A DNA stretch of 64,000 bases from NCBI RefSeq assembly GCF_900098745.1, contig NZ_FQTT01000010.1:414745-478744 (forward strand), in the 5' to 3' direction. This DNA is from Actinomyces glycerinitolerans. GTDB lineage: Bacteria; Actinomycetota; Actinomycetes; Actinomycetales; Actinomycetaceae. The first letter of the stretch is position 1; each line of letters opens with the position of its first letter. The translations under genes were made by a program, and so were the position numbers. Of the stretch, positions 8,214 to 16,490 are shown piece by piece. The notes under the pieces were generated by a model, which saw only the letters and a program-made list of their open reading frames with translations, searched no databases and was not told the origin of the DNA.

Positions 8214-9176
8214 GTGTCCACTAACTCGAATGAGCGGCAAACTGATTCCGCGCCGCAGATTGCGGTCATCGGTTCGAACATGGTCGACCTCATCTCCTAC
8301 ATTCGCCGAATGCCGAAAGAGGGGGAAACACTCGAGGCTCCCGACTTCTCAATGGGATGCGGAGGAAAGGGCGCCAACCAGGCGGTAGCAGCTTCACGCC
8401 TGGGATCCAAGGTTTTGATGGTGACGCGCGTCGGAAATGATATCTTCGCAGAGAACACGATAGCTAACTTTGCGAACAACGGCATTGACACGACGTACGT
8501 TCTGCCGACCGAGGCGACGAGCGGGGTTGCGCCCATCTTCGTCGACGAACAGTCTCGCAACTCGATACTCATCATCAAGGGCGCTAATGCTCTGCTGACC
8601 CCGGACGATCTGGACGCCGCCGAGTCTGACATCGCAAAGTGCAAACTCATTGTCCTTCAACTCGAGATTCCACTGGAGACAGTGTATGCAGCCATCGAGA
8701 TGGGTACGCGCCTCGGTATTCCGGTGCTACTGAACCCAGCGCCCGCTCAGCCGGACCTCGTTCTTGACAAGATCAAGGGCTGCGAGTTCCTTGTTCCTAA
8801 CGAGTCCGAGTTGTCCCTTTTGACGGGCATGCCGGTTGACTCCTTGGAGGATATACGTCGCGCCGCCTCGGTACTGCTGAGAGTCGGGGTCAAGCACGTG
8901 ATAGTCACCCTGGGTTCCCGGGGTGCGCTGTGGCTCAACACGCAGGGCGAAGAGCTCCTGCCGGCGGCACATGTCACACCTCTTGACACAACCGGCGCCG
9001 GTGACGCGTTTATTGGTTGCTTCAGCCACTTCCTCGTCCAGACCGGCGACATTCGCCGGGCCCTCATCCAGGCCAACGCCTACGCAGGCGATTCGGTGAC
9101 GCGGCGGGGAACTCAGACCTCCTATGCCACGGCAGAGGAGTTCGCGCGCATACAACCGGAGCTAAAGGAGGACTGA
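8214..9176 (+). CDS. deoK: Deoxyribokinase (PfkB/ribokinase family)
   Basis: A 320-residue PfkB kinase starting at GTG 8214, preceded by AAGGAGG at the end of the previous gene. The N-terminus GSNMVDL...MPKEGETLEAP, then GCGGKGANQAV, matches what I recall of Salmonella DeoK better than ribokinase, which has a GSINADH-type start. The C-terminal DTTGAGDAF carries the catalytic aspartate and anion hole. It phosphorylates deoxyribose to deoxyribose-5-phosphate, the DeoC substrate. It is the last gene of the operon; a strong hairpin follows at 9189-9249. A rbsK assignment is the main alternative, disfavoured by motif and context. Confidence 0.88.
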   Translation: MSTNSNERQTDSAPQIAVIGSNMVDLISYIRRMPKEGETLEAPDFSMGCGGKGANQAVAASRLGSKVLMVTRVGNDIFAENTIANFANNGIDTTYVLPTEATSGVAPIFVDEQSRNSILIIKGANALLTPDDLDAAESDIAKCKLIVLQLEIPLETVYAAIEMGTRLGIPVLLNPAPAQPDLVLDKIKGCEFLVPNESELSLLTGMPVDSLEDIRRAASVLLRVGVKHVIVTLGSRGALWLNTQGEELLPAAHVTPLDTTGAGDAFIGCFSHFLVQTGDIRRALIQANAYAGDSVTRRGTQTSYATAEEFARIQPELKED

Positions 9177-9188
9177 TCGGACTCGTGC

Positions 9189-9249
9189 AGAGACATCCCG
9201 GAGGCTCGCGCGTCTTCTCAGTGTTCGCCCGCGAGCCTCCGGGGTCTCT
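9189..9249. terminator. Bidirectional hairpin between deoK and the glycoside hydrolase gene
   Basis: CCCGGAGGCTCGCG (9197-9210) pairs perfectly with CGCGAGCCTCCGGG (9230-9243) around a 19-nt loop, and AGAGAC/GTCTCT (9189-9194, 9244-9249) extends the stem after a two-base bulge. It lies between converging genes and lacks a T tract, as is common for high-G+C terminators. Confidence 0.75.
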
Positions 9250-9284
9250 CGCCGCATTGTCGCCGATGTGGTGCTGCTGCTCGG

Positions 9285-11387
9285 TCAGGCCCCCGGCCGC
9301 GCGTTCCACGTGACAATGCGCGCGCCGAACGCGGGAACCGTAACGGTCATGCCCTCGCGGATGCCCGGCGTCGAGTCGGAATCGCCCGTGCGGTCGGGCG
9401 AGTGGACGACCAGGGAGTCCGTGTGGACCTCGGAGGGTGCGTGTACGCGGATGGGGACTTCGACGGCGTCCGGGCCATGATTGGTGGCCACCAGCATGCC
9501 TCCCCCGTTACCGGTGAGTACTCCCCTGGTCAGCTCGCCGTCGTCCAAGTCCACCGGCAGGCGACATCCCGACAGCTCGCGGACGAAGCGGTACAGGCGC
9601 CAGACGCGGTCGTCGTCGTGGGCGTCCGGAGTGGCCGCGGCCATAAGCTCGAGCGGATACGCGCTGACGACCACGGCGCCATCCCCACGGGTGAATAGCG
9701 TCAGCGCCGGGGCACCAGCCGCCGTGCACGCCAGGACCTCGGCGCCCTCCGCCTCCAGTTCCACCCCGCGTCCATGCAGGTCGGCACTGCCTCCGGGAAG
9801 GGAGAGCTCATCGCCTACTGCGAAGCCGCCGAAGGGCCGAACGACAGTGAGCCTCAGATCCTCATCGACCGGAGCCCGGTCCTTGATACGTACACCGGCG
9901 AACCGGTGCAGCTCGGGGATCGCGCTCTCCGCGGACAGCGACAGGTAGAGAACTCCCCCGTCAGCCACGTAGTTCGACGCACCCTGCCAGAAGGAGGTAC
10001 GCACGTGCAGCAGGGAGTTCGTCGTCGACGTTAGCGGCGCGGGCAGCACGGTTACAGGCGTCGTCGGCCAGGCGTCGTCGAGGGTCTCCCGGGGGAACTG
10101 GACGGGCATCCCCGCCCGCTCGGAGTAGACGAAGGCGTTGAGAAGGCCGCGGATGAGGGGTTTGACGTCGCGGGTGGAGTCCCAGGACTGTTCGGATGGG
10201 ACGTAGGGTCCCGCCGGCGCATCGTCGAGTCCGTAGTTCTCCTGCGCGTAGGGGTGGGCGTACTCGCGCGGCACCGGTATCGAGGCCAGGGCTCGGGGGC
10301 CGTCCGAGGCGCAGCGCTCGAGGTCGAAACCCGCCAGGCAGGCGCGCAGGTCGGACAGGGATGTCAGCCGCGGGCGCGGGACGTTGTCGGCGTCGACGAG
10401 TCCGAACTGGGTCTCGTGTGGCATCCGCACATACGGTGCGCGCCCATAGGCGTCGGCCTCGGCGTCGATCCAGCACCAGGCGTAGAAGCCGATGGCGCCC
10501 GCCCCAAAACCCGACCAGCACGACAGATGGTCGTAGTGCGCAATGACATCGGGGGCGTGCTGGGTCGACGAAGCACCGAATTCGTGGATCATCACGGATT
10601 TGCCGGCGCCGCGCGCCAATGCGGTCTCGAATGCCGCCGCATGCGTCATGCGACGCGATTCCAGCCGATCGGCGTAGAGCTCCGGCGAATAGATCGGGTA
10701 GGGGTGCACACAGCAGAAGTCGAGTTCGTCGGCCACGACGTCGCAGCGGAATGGCCCGCCGTCGACCTCCTGGGAGGCGGTTCCCACGGTGATCAGGTGG
10801 TTCGGGTCGTTCAAGCGCAACGATTCGGCCAGGCGATGGGTCCATAGGCGCGCGTCCTCATCCGAGGTGGAGTCCCCATAGATCCAGAAGGGCGGTTCAT
10901 CGGTGAGGTCCCAAGCGATGAGTTCGCGGCGACCGGACCAGCGCTCGGCGAGACGGGCGGCGTGCGCGCACTGCGCGTCAAGCAGATGCCGATCCGAATG
11001 GGGGTTGATTCCGCTCGCCCAGGGAAGGTCCCAGTAGGCGTCGCCGACTTCGCCGCCCACAAACAGCGTCGGGTGAAGTGTCAGTCCGTTAGCGGCCGCC
11101 GCGTCGAGGATCCGGTCGAGGGTCTTCAGGTGCTCCTCGTCGAGCACGCCCTCACGCGGTTCGAGGGCCGCCCACAGCAGGTCGATCCTGACCGTGTCCA
11201 GTCCGTGAGCCGCGATGTCGCGGAAAGCTCGGGCGAATTCCCCGGACCCCGTGCGCCACGGCCAATCCGGCCCCGAGCGCGGGACGTAGTGAACGCCGAC
11301 CGGCACGACCGCCCGGCCCTGGTCATATATGAAGTGTGGCCCCATGCGGAAGCGCCCCGGGCCGTCGTTCAACGGATTCACTCGCAT
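9285..11387 (-). CDS. Clan GH-A glycoside hydrolase (GH5/mannanase-like), cytoplasmic
   Basis: 700 residues with a TIM-barrel at about residues 20-350. The acid/base glutamate is in WDLTDEP (about E164) and the nucleophile in MIHEFGAS (about E269), the spacing of clan GH-A. A C-terminal half (about 390-700) looks like the class I glutamine-amidotransferase-like and beta-sandwich domains of GH42-type enzymes. No signal peptide is seen, so it acts on imported oligosaccharides. It overlaps the SIS gene by 10 bp as the last gene of the operon. Family placement between GH5-like beta-mannosidases and GH42-like enzymes is uncertain, as is the substrate. Confidence 0.75.
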   Translation of the reverse strand: MRVNPLNDGPGRFRMGPHFIYDQGRAVVPVGVHYVPRSGPDWPWRTGSGEFARAFRDIAAHGLDTVRIDLLWAALEPREGVLDEEHLKTLDRILDAAAANGLTLHPTLFVGGEVGDAYWDLPWASGINPHSDRHLLDAQCAHAARLAERWSGRRELIAWDLTDEPPFWIYGDSTSDEDARLWTHRLAESLRLNDPNHLITVGTASQEVDGGPFRCDVVADELDFCCVHPYPIYSPELYADRLESRRMTHAAAFETALARGAGKSVMIHEFGASSTQHAPDVIAHYDHLSCWSGFGAGAIGFYAWCWIDAEADAYGRAPYVRMPHETQFGLVDADNVPRPRLTSLSDLRACLAGFDLERCASDGPRALASIPVPREYAHPYAQENYGLDDAPAGPYVPSEQSWDSTRDVKPLIRGLLNAFVYSERAGMPVQFPRETLDDAWPTTPVTVLPAPLTSTTNSLLHVRTSFWQGASNYVADGGVLYLSLSAESAIPELHRFAGVRIKDRAPVDEDLRLTVVRPFGGFAVGDELSLPGGSADLHGRGVELEAEGAEVLACTAAGAPALTLFTRGDGAVVVSAYPLELMAAATPDAHDDDRVWRLYRFVRELSGCRLPVDLDDGELTRGVLTGNGGGMLVATNHGPDAVEVPIRVHAPSEVHTDSLVVHSPDRTGDSDSTPGIREGMTVTVPAFGARIVTWNARPGA

Positions 11388-12469
11388 GTCGTCACCTTCG
11401 CTCCGACGCTGAACACTCCGGGGGTCTCGCTTTTACGGGATGCCTCCGCCCACGCGGCGAGGAGCAGCGGCAGGGCGACGAGTCCCGCATCTATCAGCGG
11501 CTCGCTGTCGGGCAGGACATAGTCGATCGGCAGGTCACCGGCCCGGCAGGCATCGACACCGATAGTCATGGTCGATGCTCCTCTACTCAGCAGTTCGTTG
11601 CGGAGCCGGGCATCGAGATCGGAGACCGACGGCTCGACGCACATGAGCACCACTCCGAGTCCGGGGGCGGCCAATTCGAGTGGACCGTGACGAAACTCGG
11701 CGGAGTCCATCGATTGGGCGGAGACATGCGCCGATTCCTTGAGAACGAGAGCATTGACCTCTGCCGCCGCGACTCCCGCGCCGCGACCGACGATGATGAG
11801 GGAATCCACCTGTTCCATCCAGTCGGCGAGCCGCGCGCCCACGCCCTCGGCATCGTCTATCCAGGCCGCCAGGACGTTCGCGGCGGCGTCGGCCCTGCGG
11901 TCCGCCCGCGTGAGGATCGATTCGACCGCGTCGTCCAGGGCGAGGAGCTCGGCGAGTACCTGCATGACGAACATGGTCGAGACATAGGTCTTCGACGAAG
12001 GACCGACCTCGACTCCGGCGCCCAGCGTGATTGCGACGTCGGCGGCGTCGGTGAGCGGATTGCCCGCCATGTTCGTGACGACGACGACGGGAATGCCTCT
12101 TTCCCTGGTCAAAACACTCATGAGTTTGACCGCCTCCACGCTGTGACCAGACTGGCTGACGATTATCACTCCGTGCCGGTCCGTGAGCGACGCGAGACGG
12201 AAGTGCAGAAGCTCGGCGGTGTTGATGACGGTGCTTTCGCGTCCGGATCGACCGAGAACGGACGCCAGACCCGTGACCGCGTCCCCGGAAGTGCCCATGC
12301 CCGTCAGAATCAGACGACGCCCGGACAGGCGGCGTCTGACCTCGTTGAGCGCGTGTTTCTGGGCGCGCAGTTCATCGGCCGTCCTGCGCAGGGCGTCCCC
12401 GCTCTCGCAGATCTCGCTTAGGAAGACGTCGCGTTCAATGGGTTCGGCGGACTCATATGTCGAGTGCAT
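11378..12469 (-). CDS. SIS domain protein, sugar isomerase/deaminase-like (AgaS/GlmS C-terminal type)
   Basis: 363 residues with two tandem SIS domains, roughly 45-165 and 215-345. Visible hallmarks are GMGTSGDA, VSQSGHSVEAVK (phosphosugar-binding serines) and, in the second domain, the ESAHV...EFRHGP segment of the GlmS isomerase/AgaS group. Such proteins isomerise or deaminate amino-sugar phosphates. It lies between the ABC permease and the hydrolase genes, so it probably acts on the phosphorylated sugar released from the imported glycan. An amino-sugar-containing substrate is therefore suggested but not shown. Confidence 0.8.
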   Translation of the reverse strand: MHSTYESAEPIERDVFLSEICESGDALRRTADELRAQKHALNEVRRRLSGRRLILTGMGTSGDAVTGLASVLGRSGRESTVINTAELLHFRLASLTDRHGVIIVSQSGHSVEAVKLMSVLTRERGIPVVVVTNMAGNPLTDAADVAITLGAGVEVGPSSKTYVSTMFVMQVLAELLALDDAVESILTRADRRADAAANVLAAWIDDAEGVGARLADWMEQVDSLIIVGRGAGVAAAEVNALVLKESAHVSAQSMDSAEFRHGPLELAAPGLGVVLMCVEPSVSDLDARLRNELLSRGASTMTIGVDACRAGDLPIDYVLPDSEPLIDAGLVALPLLLAAWAEASRKSETPGVFSVGAKVTTCE

Positions 12470-12486
12470 TCTTGTTCCTTTATCGG

Positions 12487-13362
12487 TTATTCCTTGGTGG
12501 AGCCGGCCGTCAGGCCGTCAATGAACTGGCGCTGCGCCAGGAGGAAGATGATGACCATCGGGACGGCTGTGACAACCGCGCCCGCCATGGTCCCGGGCCA
12601 GTCGACGGAGTTCTTGCGCGCGAGGAGCGCCAGTCCGACGGGCAGGGTTCTGGTGGACTCCGAACTAGACACGATCAGCGGCCACAGAAAGTCGTTCCAT
12701 GTATCGAGGAAGGTGAATATCGTCAGGGTCGCCAGCCCCGGAGCGGCGATCGGCAGGACGATTCTGCGCAGGATTTGGAGTTCGGAGGCGCCGTCCAGGC
12801 GGGCCGCTTCCAGCATCGAGTCCGGGATCGACAGGAAGAACTGTCGCATGAGGAAGATCCCGAACACCTGGACGATTCCCGGGGCGATGATGCCCGCAAG
12901 CGTGTCTACGCCGAACCATGAGAAATACCGGTTCGCCCACACCATCATCCGATACAGGGGGATGAGGTTGACCTGCATGGGAATCATCATCGTCACCATC
13001 AGCAGCCAAAACAGGACGTTGCGCCCGGGGAACCTCAGTTTGGCGAAGGCGTATGCCGCGCACGAGTCGAAGAGGATGTTGAGTGCGACCACGCACACGG
13101 TGACGATGACCGAGTTCATCGCATAGGTGCCGAAGGAGGTCTCCGTGAAGATCCGCCCGTAGGCGTGCAACGAGAAGGGCGAGGGGATGATCCCCGAGTC
13201 CGGCGAGAATACGTCTTGGGAACGCTTGAAGGAGGTAGACAGGGTCCATAGCCACGGAGCGACCATGACGATTGTCGAGACGACGAGGAGTGCGTAAATC
13301 GCCGTCGTAGACGCGGCCCTTCTACGCCGCATGCTCGGTTGCGCTACACGTACGTCCTTCAT
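12487..13362 (-). CDS. Carbohydrate ABC transporter permease (MalG type)
   Basis: 291 residues with six predicted membrane helices. The EAA motif EAARLDGASELQILRRIVLP in the last cytoplasmic loop contacts the ATPase. The start ATG at 13362 overlaps the previous stop as ATGA and has AGAGGAGGG upstream. It pairs with the MalF-type permease just upstream. No ATP-binding subunit is encoded in this operon, so a shared MsiK/UgpC-type ATPase encoded elsewhere is needed, as is common in actinobacteria. Confidence 0.9.
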   Translation of the reverse strand: MKDVRVAQPSMRRRRAASTTAIYALLVVSTIVMVAPWLWTLSTSFKRSQDVFSPDSGIIPSPFSLHAYGRIFTETSFGTYAMNSVIVTVCVVALNILFDSCAAYAFAKLRFPGRNVLFWLLMVTMMIPMQVNLIPLYRMMVWANRYFSWFGVDTLAGIIAPGIVQVFGIFLMRQFFLSIPDSMLEAARLDGASELQILRRIVLPIAAPGLATLTIFTFLDTWNDFLWPLIVSSSESTRTLPVGLALLARKNSVDWPGTMAGAVVTAVPMVIIFLLAQRQFIDGLTAGSTKE

Positions 13363-14306
13363 TGCTCGTCCCTCCTCTCGAGGAGCATTTGGACAGCGGA
13401 GGCGAGTGCCAGGAACATGGCAAGGAGATACGCCGCGGCGGAAGCGTGCCCGAGGTCGAGCTCCTCGAAGCGCTTGACGACGAAGTAGACGACGGTCGTC
13501 GTCGCCGACACCGGACCCCCCTGAGTCATGACGAAGACCTGGTCGAACACCTGGAAGGCGCCGATGATGCCGACGATGAAGACGAACAGCATCGTCGGGC
13601 GCAGCGCGGGAAGGGTAACCGCCCAGAAGCGTCTCCAAGGGCCCGCGCCGTCGACGGCAGCGGCCTCGTAGAGCTCGTGGGGCACGGATTGCAGGGCGGC
13701 CAGGAAGACGACCGTTTCGAAGCCGAATCCCTGCCAGACACTGGTCACCGCGACGGCGATCAGCGCGGTCTTCGTGTTGTTCAGCCAGGACACGCCGTTG
13801 AGGCCGACCAGTTCCAGCATCTGGTTGATGACCCCGTGTTCGTTGAGCAGCATCTTCCACATGGATGCGACGACGACCAGCGACATGGTCACCGGCAGGA
13901 AGAACGCGGACCTGAACAAGGATTGCAGCACCCGCGCCTGATTCAGCAGGAGTGCGGAAAGCAGGCCCAGGAGAGGGCCGGTGGTCATGGTCGCCAGGGC
14001 GAATAGTCCCGTGTTGATCCCCGACTTCAGGAAGAGGGGGTCGGTGACGAGGTCGACATAGTTGTCGACGCCGACGAACTGCGGCGGGGCAATACCGTTG
14101 TATCTGGTGAAACTCCACCACAGGGAGAGAAGCATCGGGATGAAGAAGAACACCGTGGTGATGAGCATCGCCGGGGCGACCAGGAGCAGGCCCGCCTTGG
14201 CCTGACCCGACGTGAACCGTGATCCGCCGGCGCGCACTCCCGTGCGCCCGCCCTCTCGGCGCCTTCTCCCCCTGCCGCTCAGTGATGGGATCAGATTTGC
14301 GCTCAT
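13359..14306 (-). CDS. Carbohydrate ABC transporter permease (MalF type)
   Basis: 315 residues; an Arg/Gly-rich cytoplasmic N-terminus of about 35 residues precedes six transmembrane helices. The EAA loop is ELYEAAAVDGAGPWRRFWAV. Start ATG 14306 is only 11 bp from the stop of the binding-protein gene; the longer open frame upstream merely shadows that gene. It forms the heterodimeric membrane channel with the product of 12487-13362. Confidence 0.9.
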   Translation of the reverse strand: MSANLIPSLSGRGRRRREGGRTGVRAGGSRFTSGQAKAGLLLVAPAMLITTVFFFIPMLLSLWWSFTRYNGIAPPQFVGVDNYVDLVTDPLFLKSGINTGLFALATMTTGPLLGLLSALLLNQARVLQSLFRSAFFLPVTMSLVVVASMWKMLLNEHGVINQMLELVGLNGVSWLNNTKTALIAVAVTSVWQGFGFETVVFLAALQSVPHELYEAAAVDGAGPWRRFWAVTLPALRPTMLFVFIVGIIGAFQVFDQVFVMTQGGPVSATTTVVYFVVKRFEELDLGHASAAAYLLAMFLALASAVQMLLERRDEQ

Positions 14307-14317
14307 TGCGCCGTCAC

Positions 14318-15616
14318 CTACTTCTGAAGCGCCTCGTCGGCCGTCGCCGCCGCTTTTCGGAGTGACACCTCCGGCGGGGTTCCTTGGACAAGGGTTTCGA
14401 CCACCCCGTCGGTGATCGCCTGATCGATATCGCTCCATCCGGCCACGTAGGGGAAGGGCTGGGCGGACTCGAGGGCCTTCTCGAAGACGGGGAAGGGGAC
14501 CTGCCCGTCGAAGAATGGGTCCGCCTGCGTGAGTGCGGGCAGTTCGAGGGCCTCCAGAGTGGCGGGAGCCGCGCCCGCCTTCGTGTAGACGAGCTCCTGC
14601 TGGGCGGGTTGGAGAAGGAACTGCGCGAGCTCCCATCCACCCGCGGGGTTCTTCGCGCCGGTGGGGATGACTAGTCCTGTCCCGCCGAGGTAGCTGCCCG
14701 GCTCCTTCGAGAAGGGCGCATCGGCGACCGCCCACTTCCCGGATTGCTCGGGGACACCGTCCTTGAGGATTCCCATCATATAGGGGCCGTTGAGGAACAT
14801 GCCGATGCGCTCGTCGGCGATGCCGGCCAGACCGCCCGAATCGCCCTCGTCCGGCCCCCAATAGACCGAGCCGGCATCCATGAGTCGTCCCATGTACTCC
14901 AGCGCATCTACTCCCTCGGGCGATGCGAAGGCCGACTTCGTACCGTCCTCGGTGACCAGGCTTCCTCCCTCCTGGAAGAGGAACTGGCTGAATTCGAAGG
15001 TGTCGGGTCGCAATTGGAAGGCGTACTTGTCCACCTTTCCGTCGCCGTCGGTATCCTCGGACATCTCTTCGACGACGTTGAGCAGCTCCTCATGCGTCGT
15101 GGGCACGTCGAGGCCCTTCTGCTCGAGGATGTCCTTGCGGTAGTAGAGGGCATAGGCATCGAAGTCGTAGGGCAGGACGATCGTGCGCCCGTCATACTCC
15201 ATCGCCTCTAGCGCACCCTTGGAGTACTGACTCTCGATGGGTTCTCCGTTGAGCTCCCCCTGGGAGATCTCCGATATGTCGGAGAGCACGCCCTGTGCGG
15301 CGTAGACGGGTGTCCACACCATGTCGATGGTCGCGAGATCGGGCGCCGCACCGGAAGACACGGCGACCGCCAGCTTGTTCTGGAAGGTGTCGTAGTCGTA
15401 CTCCTGGTAGTCGATGGTGACGTCGGGGTGGCTCTCCTCGAACAGGTCGAGGGCGGGCTTGACCGGAGATGAGGAGCCGTAATAGTCCCAGACGACGATT
15501 GCGTCGCTGTTCGCGCCGTCGTTCGCCGAGCAGGCCCCGACGAGTCCGGACAGCGCGAGGGCGCCGGCGACGAGGGCGGCGGCCTTCAATGGCTGACGTG
15601 TTTTCCCTGTGTTCAT
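14318..15616 (-). CDS. Extracellular sugar-binding lipoprotein of an ABC transporter
   Basis: 432 residues of the family 1 extracellular solute-binding proteins. A lipoprotein signal peptide ends at LVGAC (Cys29). The mature part has the VWDYYGSS...YQEYDYD and SGAAPDLATIDMVW-type strands usual for oligosaccharide binders. ATG 15616 has AAGGAG at seven bases. It is encoded between the GntR regulator and the two permeases and determines uptake specificity of the glycan system. The ligand is unknown. Confidence 0.9.
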   Translation of the reverse strand: MNTGKTRQPLKAAALVAGALALSGLVGACSANDGANSDAIVVWDYYGSSSPVKPALDLFEESHPDVTIDYQEYDYDTFQNKLAVAVSSGAAPDLATIDMVWTPVYAAQGVLSDISEISQGELNGEPIESQYSKGALEAMEYDGRTIVLPYDFDAYALYYRKDILEQKGLDVPTTHEELLNVVEEMSEDTDGDGKVDKYAFQLRPDTFEFSQFLFQEGGSLVTEDGTKSAFASPEGVDALEYMGRLMDAGSVYWGPDEGDSGGLAGIADERIGMFLNGPYMMGILKDGVPEQSGKWAVADAPFSKEPGSYLGGTGLVIPTGAKNPAGGWELAQFLLQPAQQELVYTKAGAAPATLEALELPALTQADPFFDGQVPFPVFEKALESAQPFPYVAGWSDIDQAITDGVVETLVQGTPPEVSLRKAAATADEALQK

Positions 15617-15650
15617 TGTTCGCTCCTTTGCGAATCAATCTCGGATCGGG

Positions 15651-16451
15651 TTAGAGAGAGCGCGGGCGGGAGACTTCCAGGTGGTACCTGGCGCGAGATC
15701 CTTTGACCACTGTTCGGCAGTATTCGATGGGTCTTCCGTCTGACGAGTAGGAGGTGAGGCGCAGCAGGAGGACGGGCTGACTGCGGTCCTGCTCTAGGAG
15801 TCGGGCCTCACGAGCCGAGGGCAGAGCGGGTTCGACGGTCTGATGTCCGCGGACCAGCTCCACCCCGAACTGCTCATAGAGGTAGGAGTACAGCGAGGTG
15901 GTCCCGAAATCCACCGACAGCAGGCCCGGGAACATGTGCGCAGGAAGGAAGACGTGCTCAATGAGGAGCGGTTCATCGTCGGCCACGCGTAGGCGTTCGA
16001 TGGCGTAGACCGGCGCGCCTTCGGCGATTCCGAGCCTGTCGGCGGTCGAGGCGATGGCTTCGGTGATCTCACCGCCCAGGAGCTTGGTCTCCTGGGACAG
16101 GCCCATGAGCGACATCTCGTCGGTGAATGACGTCAGTTGGTTGAGCTCGCGGTCAATTCTCCGGGCGGAGACGAAGGTGCCCTTGCCGCGGGTCCTGGTG
16201 ATCGCCCCCTCCCGAACCAGTTCATCCAGGGCCCGCCTGATGGTCACCAGGGAGCAGCCGAAGGAACTCGCGAGCTCCTTCTCCGTTGGGAGCCGATCTC
16301 CGGCCGAGAGCTCCCCCGACTCCAGCCGGGTACGCAGCGCACGGTAGACCTGATGGTAAAGGGGCGATGCCCCTTGTACCAGAGGCCCACCTATACGACT
16401 CCACTCCTGCGCGGTCTTCGCGTCGGCACTTCCCTTCGCCAAATCCGACAC
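15651..16451 (-). CDS. GntR/HutC-family transcriptional regulator with UTRA domain
   Basis: 266 residues: a winged helix at about 28-95 (LPTEKELASSFGCSLVTIRRAL, then the wing TRGKGTFVS) and a UTRA ligand domain at about 105-258. The start is GTG 16451 with GAGGGG immediately before. It is the first gene of the glycan operon and divergent from the ROK kinase. The 18-bp palindrome at 16469-16486 between them is its likely operator. The effector is probably a phosphorylated sugar made by the kinase or the SIS protein (inference). Confidence 0.9.
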   Translation of the reverse strand: MSDLAKGSADAKTAQEWSRIGGPLVQGASPLYHQVYRALRTRLESGELSAGDRLPTEKELASSFGCSLVTIRRALDELVREGAITRTRGKGTFVSARRIDRELNQLTSFTDEMSLMGLSQETKLLGGEITEAIASTADRLGIAEGAPVYAIERLRVADDEPLLIEHVFLPAHMFPGLLSVDFGTTSLYSYLYEQFGVELVRGHQTVEPALPSAREARLLEQDRSQPVLLLRLTSYSSDGRPIEYCRTVVKGSRARYHLEVSRPRSL

Positions 16452-16468
16452 CCCCTCACGGATCGAAA

Positions 16469-16486
16469 GATTATAATGTTATAATC
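16469..16486. promoter_or_regulatory. Palindromic operator overlapping divergent -10 boxes
   Basis: GATTATAATGTTATAATC has perfect 8-bp arms around TG. On the plus strand TATAAT (16480-16485) ends five bases before the ROK ATG, so transcription should begin at the start codon itself. On the minus strand TATAAT (complement of 16470-16475) serves the GntR gene. A repressor bound here would block both promoters. Confidence 0.75.
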
Positions 16487-16490
16487 AAGT

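Noticed and set aside
8214..9176. Assignment as plain ribokinase
   Set aside because: GSNMVDL N-terminus and the deoC/FucP-type/DUF4432 context favour deoxyribokinase.
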